Of a DNA stretch of 47,173 bases, positions 23,978 through 33,626 are shown piece by piece. Numbering within the stretch: the first letter of the stretch is position 1; every line of letters starts with the position of its first letter. The DNA comes from Deltaproteobacteria bacterium (lineage in GTDB: Bacteria > Desulfobacterota > Desulfomonilia > UBA1062): contig WFSG01000016.1 in assembly GCA_015486075.1 (NCBI GenBank), forward strand, positions 1 to 47,173, read 5' to 3'. The notes below the pieces were generated by a model, which searched no databases, was not told the DNA's origin, and worked only from the letters and a program-made list of their open reading frames with translations. The translations under genes and the position numbers were made by a program.

Positions 23978-24628
23978 TTGAAACCGTTGAGAGGCATACA
24001 TTTGTGTTCCCGTGCCACATGGCAGGACAACAAGGGCTTCACACTCATCGAGATTGCCCTGGTACTGGTTATCATAGGTATACTAGTTGGCCTGGGAGCT
24101 GACCTTTTTCCGGTCCTTGTCAGGCAAAACAAGCTAAAGGAAAACAGGGCCATCGTGGAGGAAACCAGGGTTGCAATACTAGGATATGCCCTTGCAAAGG
24201 GCAGGCTTCCCTATGCCAGCAGCACTGCAGATGGCACAGAGGATACGGGTGTTACCAGCGGCTACTTGCCCTACATAACCGTTGGTGGCAGGGAAAAGGA
24301 CATATACCTCAAGACCCTTTACTACGCAGTTGACCCTTACCTATGCAACACAACAGGCCCGTCTGACTTGAAGAGCCATCTACAAGATCTTATAACAGGC
24401 GCGCATACCCCTGATCTCTTTTACTCAACCAGCATTGCAGCGGCATTTATTGTCCTGTCCTCTGGAGAAAACCTAGTAGTGGACTCCCCCAACGATGACA
24501 ATGGAAACGGCAGGGTGGACATGGGCGATAACAACCAGTTCGCCGACCCTGATGCACCGGTGACAAGCACGTACGACGACATAATTGGCTCTGCCAGTGA
24601 TACCTACCTCTACGGCAGGATGCCATAG
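23978..24628 (+). CDS. Pseudopilin with EF-hand-like loop
   Basis: A 216-residue prepilin-like protein whose signal 'NKGFTLIEIALVLVIIGILVGLG' predicts cleavage after Gly20 with Glu at +5. The start is TTG 23978, seven bases after GGTAGGAGGA. The head domain is unlike the major pseudopilin GspG. It contains two well-separated cysteines at most and, at 173-184, DDNGNGRVDMGD. This is an EF-hand-type loop close to that of the other pseudopilin (20035) and probably a calcium site that stabilises the fold. The long leader peptide before the cleavage site is unusual but within known range. It may be a minor pseudopilin or the main one of a compact system. Confidence 0.82.
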   Translation: MKPLRGIHLCSRATWQDNKGFTLIEIALVLVIIGILVGLGADLFPVLVRQNKLKENRAIVEETRVAILGYALAKGRLPYASSTADGTEDTGVTSGYLPYITVGGREKDIYLKTLYYAVDPYLCNTTGPSDLKSHLQDLITGAHTPDLFYSTSIAAAFIVLSSGENLVVDSPNDDNGNGRVDMGDNNQFADPDAPVTSTYDDIIGSASDTYLYGRMP

Positions 24629-24728
24629 GCATAACACCTTAAAGATAAATCTCGCAAAATCCGAAACAACTGAACAGAGCAAGGACACGAGTGAGAACCC
24701 ATGGCCGGCACTTTGCGGGGGATAAGTT

Positions 24729-26126
24729 GTGAGAAACGGATACTCCATATGTTTTGGTGAACAGGGCAACAAGATTGCCAAGTGGCGTGTATCCAAGAAA
24801 AAGATAATCCTGTATGATGTAAAGACAATCCAGGACCAAGCCATCAGGGACATGTCTGGCTCCATAAAAAAGGTCACTGCATGCTTCAACCCTTCCACCA
24901 TTTACGCTGACATCGGGGTGTTCACGAGTATAAGCGAGGATGCCACGCAAGCACACATAAGGTCCACCATAGACAGCCTTGGACTATTTACGTCTGACTA
25001 TTCTATCGCCTTCAAGAAACTGGAGGATATCGATAAGATCAGGGCCAGGTTCTCGTATCTGGCTGTACCAAAGAGGGATATAGTCAAGGTAAATCTACTG
25101 GATGACAAAACCACAGTGCTTTCCACATTATGCCCCATTGAGGCTGCCCTTGCAAAAGCAGTATCTATCAGGGATAACAGGGCTGCCGTTATCGTTTACG
25201 AAGACCCGGATAACCTCAGGATAATAGGTTCCAAGGGTGCAACGGTCTTCTTTGCCAGGACAGTATCCAAGAAAGAGGCATTTGACCCATTAAACGACAT
25301 GAAATCCAACCTTGAAGAGACCATGTCTTTCATGGAGAGTGAGTACGGCGAGACAGTGGCCAATATATACGTGGCAGGCATCAAAGAAACACCTCTGGAA
25401 TCGGAAAAGCCCGTTATTCCAATAGAGATACCTGGACTGCAAAATGTTTCAAAGGGAGAGGAACAATACCCTGAGCTAGTGGGCAGCATATTTGCATCCG
25501 ACTACGATTTCTCGCCAGCCTCGTTCCAGGAAACACGTAACTACAAGAGCGTATCTAAATACTCCATAGGCGTATCCACTGCCATGATGATACTCGGGAT
25601 CATATTTCTCTTCTTTTCAATGCTAAACATTCACAATGCAAGGACCTACAGGGCCATGGCAGATGTTGCCCTCGAACAGTACACCCAGGATGTCAACAAG
25701 CTTGAAAAGAACTATGAATCATTTGTAAAGGAAAACCCATCCTCAGGAAATCAGGTAAACCTCTCCAGGCTGATTTTAGACTTCCAGAATGAACCCAAGC
25801 TCTATAACATCCTGACGCGCATAATCCGCTCGGTACCCTCCGATGTATACATCAGGAAGATCAGCATAAGGAGGCCAGAGGTCAAACAGGCTGGCCCAAG
25901 GCCAAGGGCAAAAAGTTCCAATGAAAACAAGCCCAAGTATTCTACCAGCACGAAGACCTTCAACGTTGATATAGAAGGCAACATATTCGGGCCTTATAGG
26001 GATGCAAAGAAGAGGTTCCTGGGCCTAGTATCTGCCATTGACAAGGTCTATCCTGGAGGCAAGGCAGACTTCAACTACGGCAAGTCCGACGCCAGGTTTA
26101 TCCTGGATCTAAAGGTAGAGAAATGA
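24729..26126 (+). CDS. PilM/PilN- or GspL-like assembly platform protein (bitopic)
   Basis: A 465-residue protein with a cytoplasmic part of about 275 residues, one membrane helix ('VSTAMMILGIIFLFFSML', about 282-299) and a periplasmic part. The cytoplasmic part has the irregular strand pattern of actin-like GspL/PilM proteins, but the phosphate-binding motifs are not obvious. The segment after the helix ('YTQDVNKLEKNYESFVKEN' coiled coil, then 'ILTRIIRSVPSDVYIRKISI') is the hallmark of PilN/GspL. It therefore looks like a PilM-PilN fusion, as in GspL and some MSHA systems. Start is GTG 24729 after GGGGGA. Its stop overlaps the next gene by four bases. Confidence 0.68.
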   Translation: MRNGYSICFGEQGNKIAKWRVSKKKIILYDVKTIQDQAIRDMSGSIKKVTACFNPSTIYADIGVFTSISEDATQAHIRSTIDSLGLFTSDYSIAFKKLEDIDKIRARFSYLAVPKRDIVKVNLLDDKTTVLSTLCPIEAALAKAVSIRDNRAAVIVYEDPDNLRIIGSKGATVFFARTVSKKEAFDPLNDMKSNLEETMSFMESEYGETVANIYVAGIKETPLESEKPVIPIEIPGLQNVSKGEEQYPELVGSIFASDYDFSPASFQETRNYKSVSKYSIGVSTAMMILGIIFLFFSMLNIHNARTYRAMADVALEQYTQDVNKLEKNYESFVKENPSSGNQVNLSRLILDFQNEPKLYNILTRIIRSVPSDVYIRKISIRRPEVKQAGPRPRAKSSNENKPKYSTSTKTFNVDIEGNIFGPYRDAKKRFLGLVSAIDKVYPGGKADFNYGKSDARFILDLKVEK

Positions 26127-26521
26127 GGTACCTGAAGATATCCATTCTAATGGCAGTAATAAGCATGGTGTTTCTGCCAACCGCATTCTACGCCTTGAGG
26201 TATACCAATGCAATGGCAGGTTATGAGCACTCCAGGTTCAACACGATTCACAAGGGCCAAAGCATAGTTTACCAGTATGAGAAAAAGTTTTCACGTATAG
26301 CTGGACAATCGAACAGCATGGTTCCCAATACCATTACAACCAACATAGACTATGACATCGAGCTAGAAGGCCATGACATAAGGGAACTCTACAAGAAAAT
26401 CCTTTACACCTACCAGGGTGGCCTGTTCTTCCTCGTTGATGCAGAGATAGAGGCTAAACCACATTCAATCAGGCTTGCCATGAAGGGCTTCAAGGTAGGA
26501 GGTGCATCCAGTGAAAACTAA
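26123..26521 (+). CDS. PilO/GspM/MshJ-like inner-membrane protein
   Basis: A 132-residue protein with an N-terminal membrane helix ('ISILMAVISMVFLPTAFYAL') and a small periplasmic domain. The domain's pattern 'DYDIELEGHDIRELYKKILYTYQGGLFFLVDAEIEAKPHSIRLAMKGFKVG' fits the ferredoxin-like fold of PilO/GspM (a helix of the type 'l..fl..l......l..i'). Position after a PilN/GspL-like gene with an ATGA overlap, and before the PilP-like and secretin genes, supports this. Sequence similarity alone is too weak to be certain. Confidence 0.55.
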   Translation: MRYLKISILMAVISMVFLPTAFYALRYTNAMAGYEHSRFNTIHKGQSIVYQYEKKFSRIAGQSNSMVPNTITTNIDYDIELEGHDIRELYKKILYTYQGGLFFLVDAEIEAKPHSIRLAMKGFKVGGASSEN

Positions 26522-26921
26522 AACACTCCTTTTCTACGTCTTTCCAGGCATTGCATTTGCTGCCTGTGCTATCATAGCCCTGGTGGGGCCAAGACAAAAG
26601 GATTTCACCCTGGATACACCCAGATTCTTCTACAGCATAGACAGGATGAGCGTATGTTACCAAGACCCTTCAAATCCCGAGATACCGAGGAACATAAGGA
26701 ACGTGTTTCGCTATTCGTCTGATGTTGTTCAGAGGGACAATCCCATAAAGGTAAGCCTTATAGTAAAATCGCCCAATGGTTCCTATGCTGTTATTAACGG
26801 GAAGAAGATAAAAAGGGGCCAGAGTTACAAGAACTTTGTAATAACTTCCATAGCAGCTGATTCCATAACCATAAGATACAATAGCGGTTCAAAGGAGATC
26901 ATTCATGTCAAGGTTTACTAA
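26511..26921 (+). CDS. PilP/MshK/GspC-like periplasmic protein
   Basis: A 136-residue protein with an N-terminal helix ('LLFYVFPGIAFAACAIIALV') and a C-terminal 'AVINGKKIKRGQSYKNFVITSIAADSITIRYNSGSKEIIHVKVY'. This is the homology-region pattern of GspC/PilP/MshK proteins that contact the secretin. I chose GTG 26511, with GGTAGGAGG eight bases upstream, over GTG 26502, which overlaps that ribosome site. It overlaps the previous gene by 11 bases and the secretin gene by 17, so the three are tightly coupled. Confidence 0.6.
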   Translation: MKTKTLLFYVFPGIAFAACAIIALVGPRQKDFTLDTPRFFYSIDRMSVCYQDPSNPEIPRNIRNVFRYSSDVVQRDNPIKVSLIVKSPNGSYAVINGKKIKRGQSYKNFVITSIAADSITIRYNSGSKEIIHVKVY

Positions 26922-28446
26922 TTATATTGTATGCGTGGTGTGCATAATGCTGCTTTTTTCCTGTGCGACCACGAAGAGGATAGAGAAAGAACAATTCTCC
27001 ATGAAACAGGAGATGTCGAAGGTCACCCCGATAAAACCAAGAGAACTGCCCAAGGTAAAGCCTCCTATTATAAGGAAAGTTTCACCCCTCGAGGGAAAGA
27101 CCATAACGCTCACTGCAAAGAACTCTGATTTCAGGGACGTTCTGAACGCAATTGCGAGCGAGGCAGGCCTTAACCTGGTAATCGACTCAAGGTTGAGAAG
27201 CACGGTAAGTACGAATGCAACAAAGCAGGCAGATTCCTCGGGTGACATACTGGTCTCAAGCGTAACTGTAACACTCAAGAACTCACCCTTAAAGGACGCA
27301 CTTGATGACATAACAAGGTCCATAGATGTCTTCTACCAGATAGATGATAAGACCCTGTATATAAAAGGGTTAGAGTCACGGATATACCACCTGAACTGTA
27401 TTGCATCGCAGAAGGATGTGACTGTCTCAGTTGGTGGAGATGTGCTGGGCAGTTCTACACTTGCCGAGAGTGCAACATCACCACTAACCGGAGAGTTTAC
27501 CATAAGGGACAAAAAGGATACAACCAGCACAGATATATACGCACAGATCCAGGCCACCATAAAATCTATGCTAAGTCCGCTCGGCCATTTTTCCCTTAAC
27601 AGGAGCATAGGCCTGCTAGAGGTAACAGACAGAAGAAGCTCACTCGAACGCATTGATGCCTACCTTGCGAGGGTTGTAAAGTATTACACGTCCCAGGTAC
27701 TCATAAAGGCAAGGGTCCTGGAGGTAACGCTGAACGACGAGAGCCAGTACGGCATAGACTGGTCAAGTATACATGGTAATATCGGCAATTACAAATTCAA
27801 CCCCATCAGGCAAAACCTGAAACTCCCCACGGGTGGCTCCAACCCGACCCCGGCACTGGAGATGATAATATCCTCGGAAAAGCATGGGTTCGATGCAACC
27901 ATAAACGCCCTGGAGCAGTTTGGCAAGGTAAAGGTTCTCTCTGATCCGAGGATTAGGGTTATAAACGGTCAACCAGCGCTCATCAGCATGGGCGAGTCAA
28001 GGTCTTTCATAAAGCACATAGAGATTACTACAACCACAACAGAAGGCGGCACAACAATAACCCAGCCAGATGTTGAGATAAGTAACATATTCGACGGCAT
28101 CATGCTAGGTGTTTTACCCTACATAGATTTTGAAAAGAACTTTGTTAACATGAGTATCACGCCAATAAAGAGCGATCTCATAGACCTTGAGGAAAAAAAG
28201 ATCGGCGAGGACACCTACACCCTGCCAAGGATTGCACTAAAAGAGGCGTCCACACAGGTAAGGGTCAAAAGCGGTGACATAGTGGTGCTCGGTGGCTTAC
28301 TAAGTAAGAATATTGAAAGAAACCGAAAGAGCATACCCATCCTGGGTGACATACCTTACCTGGGCTACCTGTTCAGCCAGAGGGATGACGTTGTTAAAAC
28401 AAAGGAGATGGTAATCCTCTTAGAGCCGATAGTCCTGTCACAATAA
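26905..28446 (+). CDS. mshL: Secretin, MshL/PilQ/GspD family lipoprotein
   Basis: A 513-residue outer-membrane secretin. The signal peptide ends in a lipobox (LFSC, Cys20). An N0-like domain follows ('TITLTAKNSDFRDVLNAIASEAGLNLVID' and 'VTLKNSPLKDALDDITRSIDVFYQIDDKTLYIKG'). The secretin domain runs from about 250 ('QVLIKARVLEVTLNDESQYGIDWS', 'LSDPRIRVINGQPALISMG') to the end ('VKSGDIVVLGGLLSKNIERNRKSIPILGDIPYLGYLFS'). The single lipoprotein chain without long N1-N3 repeats is closest to MshL. It overlaps the upstream gene by 17 bases and closes the cluster. Acts as the outer-membrane channel for a pilus or secreted protein. Confidence 0.92.
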   Translation: MSRFTNYIVCVVCIMLLFSCATTKRIEKEQFSMKQEMSKVTPIKPRELPKVKPPIIRKVSPLEGKTITLTAKNSDFRDVLNAIASEAGLNLVIDSRLRSTVSTNATKQADSSGDILVSSVTVTLKNSPLKDALDDITRSIDVFYQIDDKTLYIKGLESRIYHLNCIASQKDVTVSVGGDVLGSSTLAESATSPLTGEFTIRDKKDTTSTDIYAQIQATIKSMLSPLGHFSLNRSIGLLEVTDRRSSLERIDAYLARVVKYYTSQVLIKARVLEVTLNDESQYGIDWSSIHGNIGNYKFNPIRQNLKLPTGGSNPTPALEMIISSEKHGFDATINALEQFGKVKVLSDPRIRVINGQPALISMGESRSFIKHIEITTTTTEGGTTITQPDVEISNIFDGIMLGVLPYIDFEKNFVNMSITPIKSDLIDLEEKKIGEDTYTLPRIALKEASTQVRVKSGDIVVLGGLLSKNIERNRKSIPILGDIPYLGYLFSQRDDVVKTKEMVILLEPIVLSQ

Positions 28447-28492
28447 CATGCAGGGACTTCCCCATATTCCCCATAGCTAGCTTCATCAGTAT

Positions 28493-28518
28493 AAATGGTG
28501 ACTAACTTGGCACCATTT
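28493..28518. other. Perfect 8-bp hairpin in the gap before rplU
   Basis: AAATGGTG (28493-28500) pairs exactly with CACCATTT (28511-28518) around a 10-base loop. No T-run follows, so it is at best a weak terminator for the secretin unit or an RNA-processing site. Confidence 0.45.
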
Positions 28519-28631
28519 GATATACTGGAGGACTAATATCACCTTACCAATGTTTTGAACTGTCCTGATTGACAAGTGCCTAATTGCACAGAGAGTAAAG
28601 GGAGCCAACGTGCGTCCAGGCTTGAAATAGC

Positions 28632-28660
28632 TTGACAACAGCACCTGTATCCATTAATAG
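28632..28660 (+). promoter_or_regulatory. Predicted sigma-70 promoter of the rplU operon
   Basis: TTGACA (28632-28637) and TAATAG (28655-28660) with the ideal 17-base spacer lie about 42 bases before the rplU start codon. This is the best promoter match in the window by eye. Confidence 0.65.
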
Positions 28661-28702
28661 CTTTGCATCCACGAGAAAACAGTCTAGAACAGGAGTGATA
28701 AC

Positions 28703-29029
28703 ATGTACGCAGTTATAAGCACGGGTGGAAAGCAGTACAAGGTACAGGAAGGCGATAGGATTCGAGTTGAGAAAATAAAGCAAGATAAGGGAGATGAAGT
28801 TATATTCGAAGACGTTCTCCTAGTAGGGGAAGAGGGCAAGGAATATAGCCTTGGTACACCAGTCGTGGAGACAGCAAAGGTAAGAGCAAGGGTCTTAAGA
28901 CAGCTCAGGGGAAGGAAGATCATCGTGTTCAAGATGAAGAGGAGAAAGGGCTACAGGAAAAAGATGGGACACAGGCAGTATCTTACCGAGCTGATCATAA
29001 CTGGCATTGAGGTAGGTAAGGAGGCTTGA
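28703..29029 (+). CDS. rplU: 50S ribosomal protein L21
   Basis: A 108-residue L21, beginning 'MYAVISTGGKQYKVQEGDRIRVEKI' as in nearly all bacteria. The RNA-binding C-terminus 'IIVFKMKRRKGYRKKMGHRQYLT' is also present. It binds 23S rRNA. GTGATAAC precedes the start, with AGGAG further upstream. First gene of a long operon: rpmA follows after 3 bases. Confidence 0.97.
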   Translation: MYAVISTGGKQYKVQEGDRIRVEKIKQDKGDEVIFEDVLLVGEEGKEYSLGTPVVETAKVRARVLRQLRGRKIIVFKMKRRKGYRKKMGHRQYLTELIITGIEVGKEA

Positions 29030-29032
29030 GGC

Positions 29033-29290
29033 ATGGCTCACAAGAAATCTGGGGGGACATCGAGAAACGGCAGGGACACGGCAGGAAAACGCCTTGGTGT
29101 AAAAAGGTTTGATGGCCAGAGAGTAAGTGCAGGAAGCATAATAGTACGCCAGAGGGGAACAAAGATACACCCGGGTGAAAACGTTGGTTGTGGCAGGGAT
29201 TACACCTTGTTTGCCCTCAAGGAGGGTACTGTCAAGTTTGAGACTCTCTACAACAAAAAAAAGAGGGTGAGCGTAGTTCCAATCACTTAA
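29033..29290 (+). CDS. rpmA: 50S ribosomal protein L27
   Basis: An 85-residue L27. The N-terminus [15 protein letters not shown] reaches the peptidyl-transferase centre and is immediately in its mature form, without the cleavable extension found in Firmicutes. Typical segments are '[27 protein letters not shown]' and '[16 protein letters not shown]'. It lies between rplU and obg in the standard bacterial order. Confidence 0.97.
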   Translation: MAHKKSGGTSRNGRDTAGKRLGVKRFDGQRVSAGSIIVRQRGTKIHPGENVGCGRDYTLFALKEGTVKFETLYNKKKRVSVVPIT

Positions 29291-29293
29291 TGT

Positions 29294-30307
29294 ATGGACT
29301 TCATCGACGAGTCCAGGATATTTGTCAAGGCAGGTGACGGCGGCAATGGCTGTTGTTCATTCAGGCGCGAAAAGTACGTACCAAGGGGCGGGCCTGATGG
29401 CGGTGACGGCGGAAAAGGTGGTGACGTCATAATACAGGCAAGTCCTGGTATACATACCCTTCTTGACCAGCATTACCATCCCCATTACAAGGCTGGACGA
29501 GGCCAGCACGGCCAGGGCAAGAACAAGACAGGCAAGTCAGGCCAGGATTGCATCATACGCGTACCCATAGGTACCATTGTAAAGGACGCACAAACAGGGG
29601 AGGTCCTGGCAGATCTCAAGGAAATTCATCAATCCATTGTAGTTGCCGTTGGTGGTAAAGGCGGCAGGGGTAATGCCAGGTTTGCAACTCCCACTATTAG
29701 GGCGCCGAGATACTGCGAACATGGCGAGAAGGGCCAAGAGAGATCACTGTTGCTGGAGTTGAAACTCCTTGCAGATGTCGGACTCGTAGGCTTCCCCAAT
29801 GCAGGCAAGTCAACACTTATATCAAGGGTATCAAGGGCAAGGCCAAAGATAGCAGACTATCCCTTTACAACGCTTACCCCTAACCTCGGCATGGTCTCCT
29901 GGAAAGGGACCGATTTTGTGATGGCAGATATACCAGGTATCATAGAAGGCGCACACGAGGGTCACGGACTTGGACTGAGGTTTTTGAGACACATAGAGAG
30001 GACGAGCATCATCATCTATGTCATAGACCTTGCGAGCGAGCGAGACCCCACACACGAGCTGGCCATATTGAAGGAGGAGCTCAGGGGTTACTCCGAGGCG
30101 CTTGCAAAAAGGAGCCACGTGGTTGCATTAAACAAGTGTGACATACCGCATGCCATGGAAAAGGGAAAGAAGACGCTTAACACGCTTATGCAAAGGGGCT
30201 ATAATTGTATAATTATATCGGCAGCCACGGGCGAGGGTACTGATACCCTCCTGGATATCATTGCAGAGGAGATGGATGCAAGGCAAGCTATCAAGGCCAA
30301 GCTTTAA
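29294..30307 (+). CDS. obgE: GTPase Obg (CgtA)
   Basis: A 337-residue Obg protein, a GTPase for large-subunit assembly and stress signalling. The glycine-rich Obg fold is at the N-terminus ('KAGDGGNGCCSFRREKYVPRGGPDGGDGGKGG'). The G domain begins near residue 160 with G1 'GFPNAGKST', G3 'DIPGIIEGA' and G4 'NKCD'. The C-terminal OCT domain seen in some species is absent, as in many Proteobacteria. The 3' end overlaps proB by 32 bases. Confidence 0.97.
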   Translation: MDFIDESRIFVKAGDGGNGCCSFRREKYVPRGGPDGGDGGKGGDVIIQASPGIHTLLDQHYHPHYKAGRGQHGQGKNKTGKSGQDCIIRVPIGTIVKDAQTGEVLADLKEIHQSIVVAVGGKGGRGNARFATPTIRAPRYCEHGEKGQERSLLLELKLLADVGLVGFPNAGKSTLISRVSRARPKIADYPFTTLTPNLGMVSWKGTDFVMADIPGIIEGAHEGHGLGLRFLRHIERTSIIIYVIDLASERDPTHELAILKEELRGYSEALAKRSHVVALNKCDIPHAMEKGKKTLNTLMQRGYNCIIISAATGEGTDTLLDIIAEEMDARQAIKAKL

Positions 30308-31421
30308 AAACGTAAAACGTATACTTGTCAAGATAGGTTCGCGTGTCCTGAACACAGGACAAGGCCTCAATTACAGGGTGATAGAAAGGATCTGCGACGA
30401 CCTGTCAATGCTCAAAGACAGGGGTATCGACATAGGCATAGTTTCTTCGGGAGCCATTGCAGCAGGGAACGCATTACTCGGTATAAGGGATCACAACGTG
30501 GGCCTTTCCAAAAAGCAGGCACTTGCCGCTGTTGGCCAGGGAAAGCTCATGAGCGCATATAACGATGCATTCACAAGGTATGGCTACAAGGTTGCCCAAA
30601 TACTCATAACGCTGGAGGACCTCGAAAACAGGAAAAGGTACTTGAACGTAAGGAACACGCTTTCTGCCCTGCTTGAGTTCGGAGTGATACCCATCATAAA
30701 CGAGAACGACACGGTTGCAGTAGAAGAGATACAGTTCACGGATAATGACATGCTGGCTTCCATGATACTCCCCATCATGGAGGCAGGGTTGCTCATTATA
30801 CTTACCGATACTGATGGCGTGTACTCCGCTGACCCTAAGAGATCCAAAAACGCGGAGAGGATATCTGTCATAGAGCACCTGAAGTCCTCAGACGTGGACA
30901 GGGCTAGTCCCCTTGCCGGGAAGTGGGGTAGGGGAGGCATTGAATCAAAGTTAAAGGCTGCCTACCACGCATCCTTGCTCGGAGTACCAACTATAATCGC
31001 GTCTGCATACACGGACCACGTTGTAAGTGAAGCAATCAACGGCAATGATCTGGGCACGGTTGTTTTGCCATCCAGGAGAAAAAAAATAACATCCAGGGGC
31101 CACTGGATGAGCTTTGTAAAGAGGCCAAAGGGAAGCATATATGTCGACGATGGGGCGCTGAGGGCAATACTTGACAGCGGTAAAAGCCTTCTACCATGCG
31201 GTGTAACAGGTATCAAAGGCGAGTTCAAGACAGGCGATGCAGTAGAGATAGTGGATAAAACAGGGAAGGTCATAGCAGTGGGTCTCAGCAACTTTCCTTC
31301 CCATGAGTTGGAACAGGTAAAGGGAGCAAACACCAAGGATATAGCCAGGATCCTTGGCAAGGAATGCGACGACGAGGTTGTGCACAGGGATAACATGATA
31401 TTGAGAAAGGAGATGGCCTAA
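30276..31421 (+). CDS. proB: Glutamate 5-kinase with PUA domain
   Basis: A 381-residue enzyme for the first step of proline synthesis (glutamate to glutamyl-5-phosphate). The amino-acid-kinase domain shows '[11 protein letters not shown]', '[10 protein letters not shown]', '[20 protein letters not shown]' and '[20 protein letters not shown]'. A PUA RNA-binding-like domain follows from about residue 280 ('[25 protein letters not shown]'). ATG 30276 has AGAGGAGA just before it, while the open frame could begin earlier at TTG 30261. It overlaps the end of obg and is followed one base later by proA. Confidence 0.96.
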   Translation: MQGKLSRPSFKNVKRILVKIGSRVLNTGQGLNYRVIERICDDLSMLKDRGIDIGIVSSGAIAAGNALLGIRDHNVGLSKKQALAAVGQGKLMSAYNDAFTRYGYKVAQILITLEDLENRKRYLNVRNTLSALLEFGVIPIINENDTVAVEEIQFTDNDMLASMILPIMEAGLLIILTDTDGVYSADPKRSKNAERISVIEHLKSSDVDRASPLAGKWGRGGIESKLKAAYHASLLGVPTIIASAYTDHVVSEAINGNDLGTVVLPSRRKKITSRGHWMSFVKRPKGSIYVDDGALRAILDSGKSLLPCGVTGIKGEFKTGDAVEIVDKTGKVIAVGLSNFPSHELEQVKGANTKDIARILGKECDDEVVHRDNMILRKEMA

Positions 31422-31422
31422 C

Positions 31423-32676
31423 ATGAAAGCAAATGATGTAAAGACCATAGCTTCAGTTGCGAAAAAGGCTTCAAGAAGCCTTGCAATGCTCTCCAGCAGT
31501 GAAAAGGAGAACATTCTTAAAAACATGGCATCATCCATAAGGGATAACGCTGATTTATTGAAAGAAGAGAACAAGAAGGACCTTGCAAAGGCCAAGGACA
31601 TGGAGCTAAGCAGAGCAATGGTAGATAGGCTCACCTTGAGCGACAAGGTAATCGAATCCATGGCATCTGCACTGGAAGAGATAGCAATGCTACCCGATCC
31701 AGTGGGTAGAATCACGGGCATGATCAGGAGACCCAATGGACTAATCGTGGGCAAGATGCGTATCCCACTTGGTGTAATTGGCATGATATACGAGTCAAGA
31801 CCCAATGTCACTGCAGATGCAGCGGGACTTTGCATCAAGTCCGGCAATGCCGTTGTACTCAGGGGTGGGTCCGAGGCGTTCCACTCGAACATGGCCATTG
31901 CAGGGGTCTTGAAGGACTCGATAAGTGCATCAGGCGCTGATCCCGGTATAATAGGCATGATACCCATAACGGATAGAAAGGCAGTGATGGAGATGCTTAC
32001 ACTAGAGGACTACATTGACCTTATCATACCAAGGGGAGGAGAAGGCCTCATACGTACCGTTGTAGAGAACTCCAGGATACCTGTGTTGAAGCATTACAAG
32101 GGTGTATGCCATGTATTCGTGGACAGGGATGCTGACATGGAAAAGGCCTACAGGATATGCATGAATGCCAAGGTCCAGAGACCAGGCGTATGCAATGCCA
32201 TGGAGACACTCCTCGTGGACAGGCCTGTTGCACCAGAGTTCTTGCCTAAGATGGCAAAAATGCTTAAGGACAAGGGCGTTGAGCTAAGGGGGTGCAAGGA
32301 TACCATGGCCATGGTGGACGGTGTTGTTGAGGCAACAGAGGATGACTGGTACCAGGAATATCTTGATCTTATACTCGCGGTGAAGGTGGTCAATGACATG
32401 GAAGAGGCCATAGACCACATAGAAAAGTACGGATCTAACCACACAGAGGCCATTGTTACCGAGAACTACACGCGTGCCATGGAATTCTTGAAGAGGGTGG
32501 ATTCTTCAACCGTACTGGTGAACGCAAGCACACGTTTCTCGGACGGTGGAGAATTTGGACTGGGTGCCGAGGTGGGCATAAGCACATCAAAGATACACGC
32601 ATACGGACCAATGGGCGTGGAGGACCTCACCATAGAAAAGTTCATATGCTTTGGTGACGGGCAGATCAGGCAATGA
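31423..32676 (+). CDS. proA: Gamma-glutamyl phosphate reductase
   Basis: A 417-residue aldehyde-dehydrogenase-fold enzyme, reducing glutamyl-5-phosphate to glutamate semialdehyde with NADPH. The catalytic cysteine sits in '[15 protein letters not shown]'. Other family blocks are '[28 protein letters not shown]', '[13 protein letters not shown]' and '[12 protein letters not shown]'. Full usual length. Together with proB it makes the proline precursor; proC is not in this window. It overlaps nadD by four bases. Confidence 0.97.
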   Translation: MKANDVKTIASVAKKASRSLAMLSSSEKENILKNMASSIRDNADLLKEENKKDLAKAKDMELSRAMVDRLTLSDKVIESMASALEEIAMLPDPVGRITGMIRRPNGLIVGKMRIPLGVIGMIYESRPNVTADAAGLCIKSGNAVVLRGGSEAFHSNMAIAGVLKDSISASGADPGIIGMIPITDRKAVMEMLTLEDYIDLIIPRGGEGLIRTVVENSRIPVLKHYKGVCHVFVDRDADMEKAYRICMNAKVQRPGVCNAMETLLVDRPVAPEFLPKMAKMLKDKGVELRGCKDTMAMVDGVVEATEDDWYQEYLDLILAVKVVNDMEEAIDHIEKYGSNHTEAIVTENYTRAMEFLKRVDSSTVLVNASTRFSDGGEFGLGAEVGISTSKIHAYGPMGVEDLTIEKFICFGDGQIRQ

Positions 32677-33302
32677 ACATAGGTATACTGGGAGGCACAT
32701 TCAATCCCATCCATATAGGGCACCTGAGGGCAGCCCAAGAGGTTGCAGAAGACATTGGCATAGACAAGGTCCTTTTTGTGCCCAGCTTCATGCCTCCTCA
32801 CAAGGAAATGGAAGAACCCGTTGAGGCTGGCAAGAGGCTTGAGATGGTGCACATGGCCATTGAATCCAATCCCCTTTTCGAGGCGTCTTCCTTTGAAGTA
32901 GATAAAATGGGCATATCTTACTCCATAAACACCATAGAGTTTGTAAGGAAAAACTATAAAACTACTCCCTACTTCATACTGGGCATGGATGCGTTCAACG
33001 ACATATCTACCTGGTTCGAATTCAAAAGGCTATTCTCTCTCTCACACTTTGCCGTTATGTCCAGACCCGGCTCCTCTAGGTTACCCCTGAGTGAGGTGCT
33101 TGGTGACCTTGCTTCCTCGTTCAGGCCAGGCCCAAGGGGCTACGTGAATCCTGAAGGGTGCGAGATTGTATACGTTGAGATTTCCAACCTGGACATATCA
33201 TCATCGATCATAAGGAAACTATTGAAAAAAAGAAGATCCATAAAATACCTGGTTCCAGCATCCGTGGAGGATTATATAGAAAAGGAGGGTCTATATAGGT
33301 AG
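32673..33302 (+). CDS. nadD: Nicotinate-nucleotide adenylyltransferase
   Basis: A 209-residue member of the nucleotidyltransferase superfamily that makes nicotinic acid adenine dinucleotide for NAD synthesis. The ATP-binding '[18 protein letters not shown]' lies at the N-terminus and the ISSSIIRK motif ('[13 protein letters not shown]') near the C-terminus. The middle carries '[21 protein letters not shown]'. It starts inside the proA stop (ATGA). Its neighbours rsfS and rlmH are its usual partners in bacterial genomes. Confidence 0.96.
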   Translation: MNIGILGGTFNPIHIGHLRAAQEVAEDIGIDKVLFVPSFMPPHKEMEEPVEAGKRLEMVHMAIESNPLFEASSFEVDKMGISYSINTIEFVRKNYKTTPYFILGMDAFNDISTWFEFKRLFSLSHFAVMSRPGSSRLPLSEVLGDLASSFRPGPRGYVNPEGCEIVYVEISNLDISSSIIRKLLKKRRSIKYLVPASVEDYIEKEGLYR

Positions 33303-33623
33303 ATGAACGATACTTGCCAGCAGGTCTTCTCGGCACTCGAGGAAAAAAAGGCGCGTGACATCGTCATTCTGGACGTACGCGGCATATGTTCCTTTGCAGA
33401 CTACGTAATAATATGCACGGGCATGTCTGACAGGCAGATAAAGGCACTCGCAGAAAACGTTATGATGAGAGTGGGAAAACCCTTTGGTACAGAGGGCATA
33501 GAACTTGGCAGGTGGGTCTTGCTGGATTACATGGACGTAATTGTACACATCTTCCAGGAAGACCTGAGAAGATACTATGATCTAGAGGGCATGTGGCTGG
33601 AGGCCAAGAGGGTGGTTGGCTAG
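33303..33623 (+). CDS. rsfS: Ribosomal silencing factor RsfS (YbeB/iojap)
   Basis: A 106-residue single-domain protein that binds L14 and prevents subunit joining during starvation. 'KKARDIVILDVRGICSFADYVIICTGMSDRQIKALAENV' and 'WVLLDYMDVIVHIFQEDLRRYYDLEGMWLEAKRV' are the conserved family blocks. The start codon follows directly on the nadD stop, and rlmH begins 3 bases after its own stop. Confidence 0.96.
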   Translation: MNDTCQQVFSALEEKKARDIVILDVRGICSFADYVIICTGMSDRQIKALAENVMMRVGKPFGTEGIELGRWVLLDYMDVIVHIFQEDLRRYYDLEGMWLEAKRVVG

Positions 33624-33626
33624 GTT

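Noticed and set aside
28493-28518. Hairpin before rplU considered as the secretin terminator
   Set aside because: The stem is good but no T-run follows, so only a hairpin is reported.
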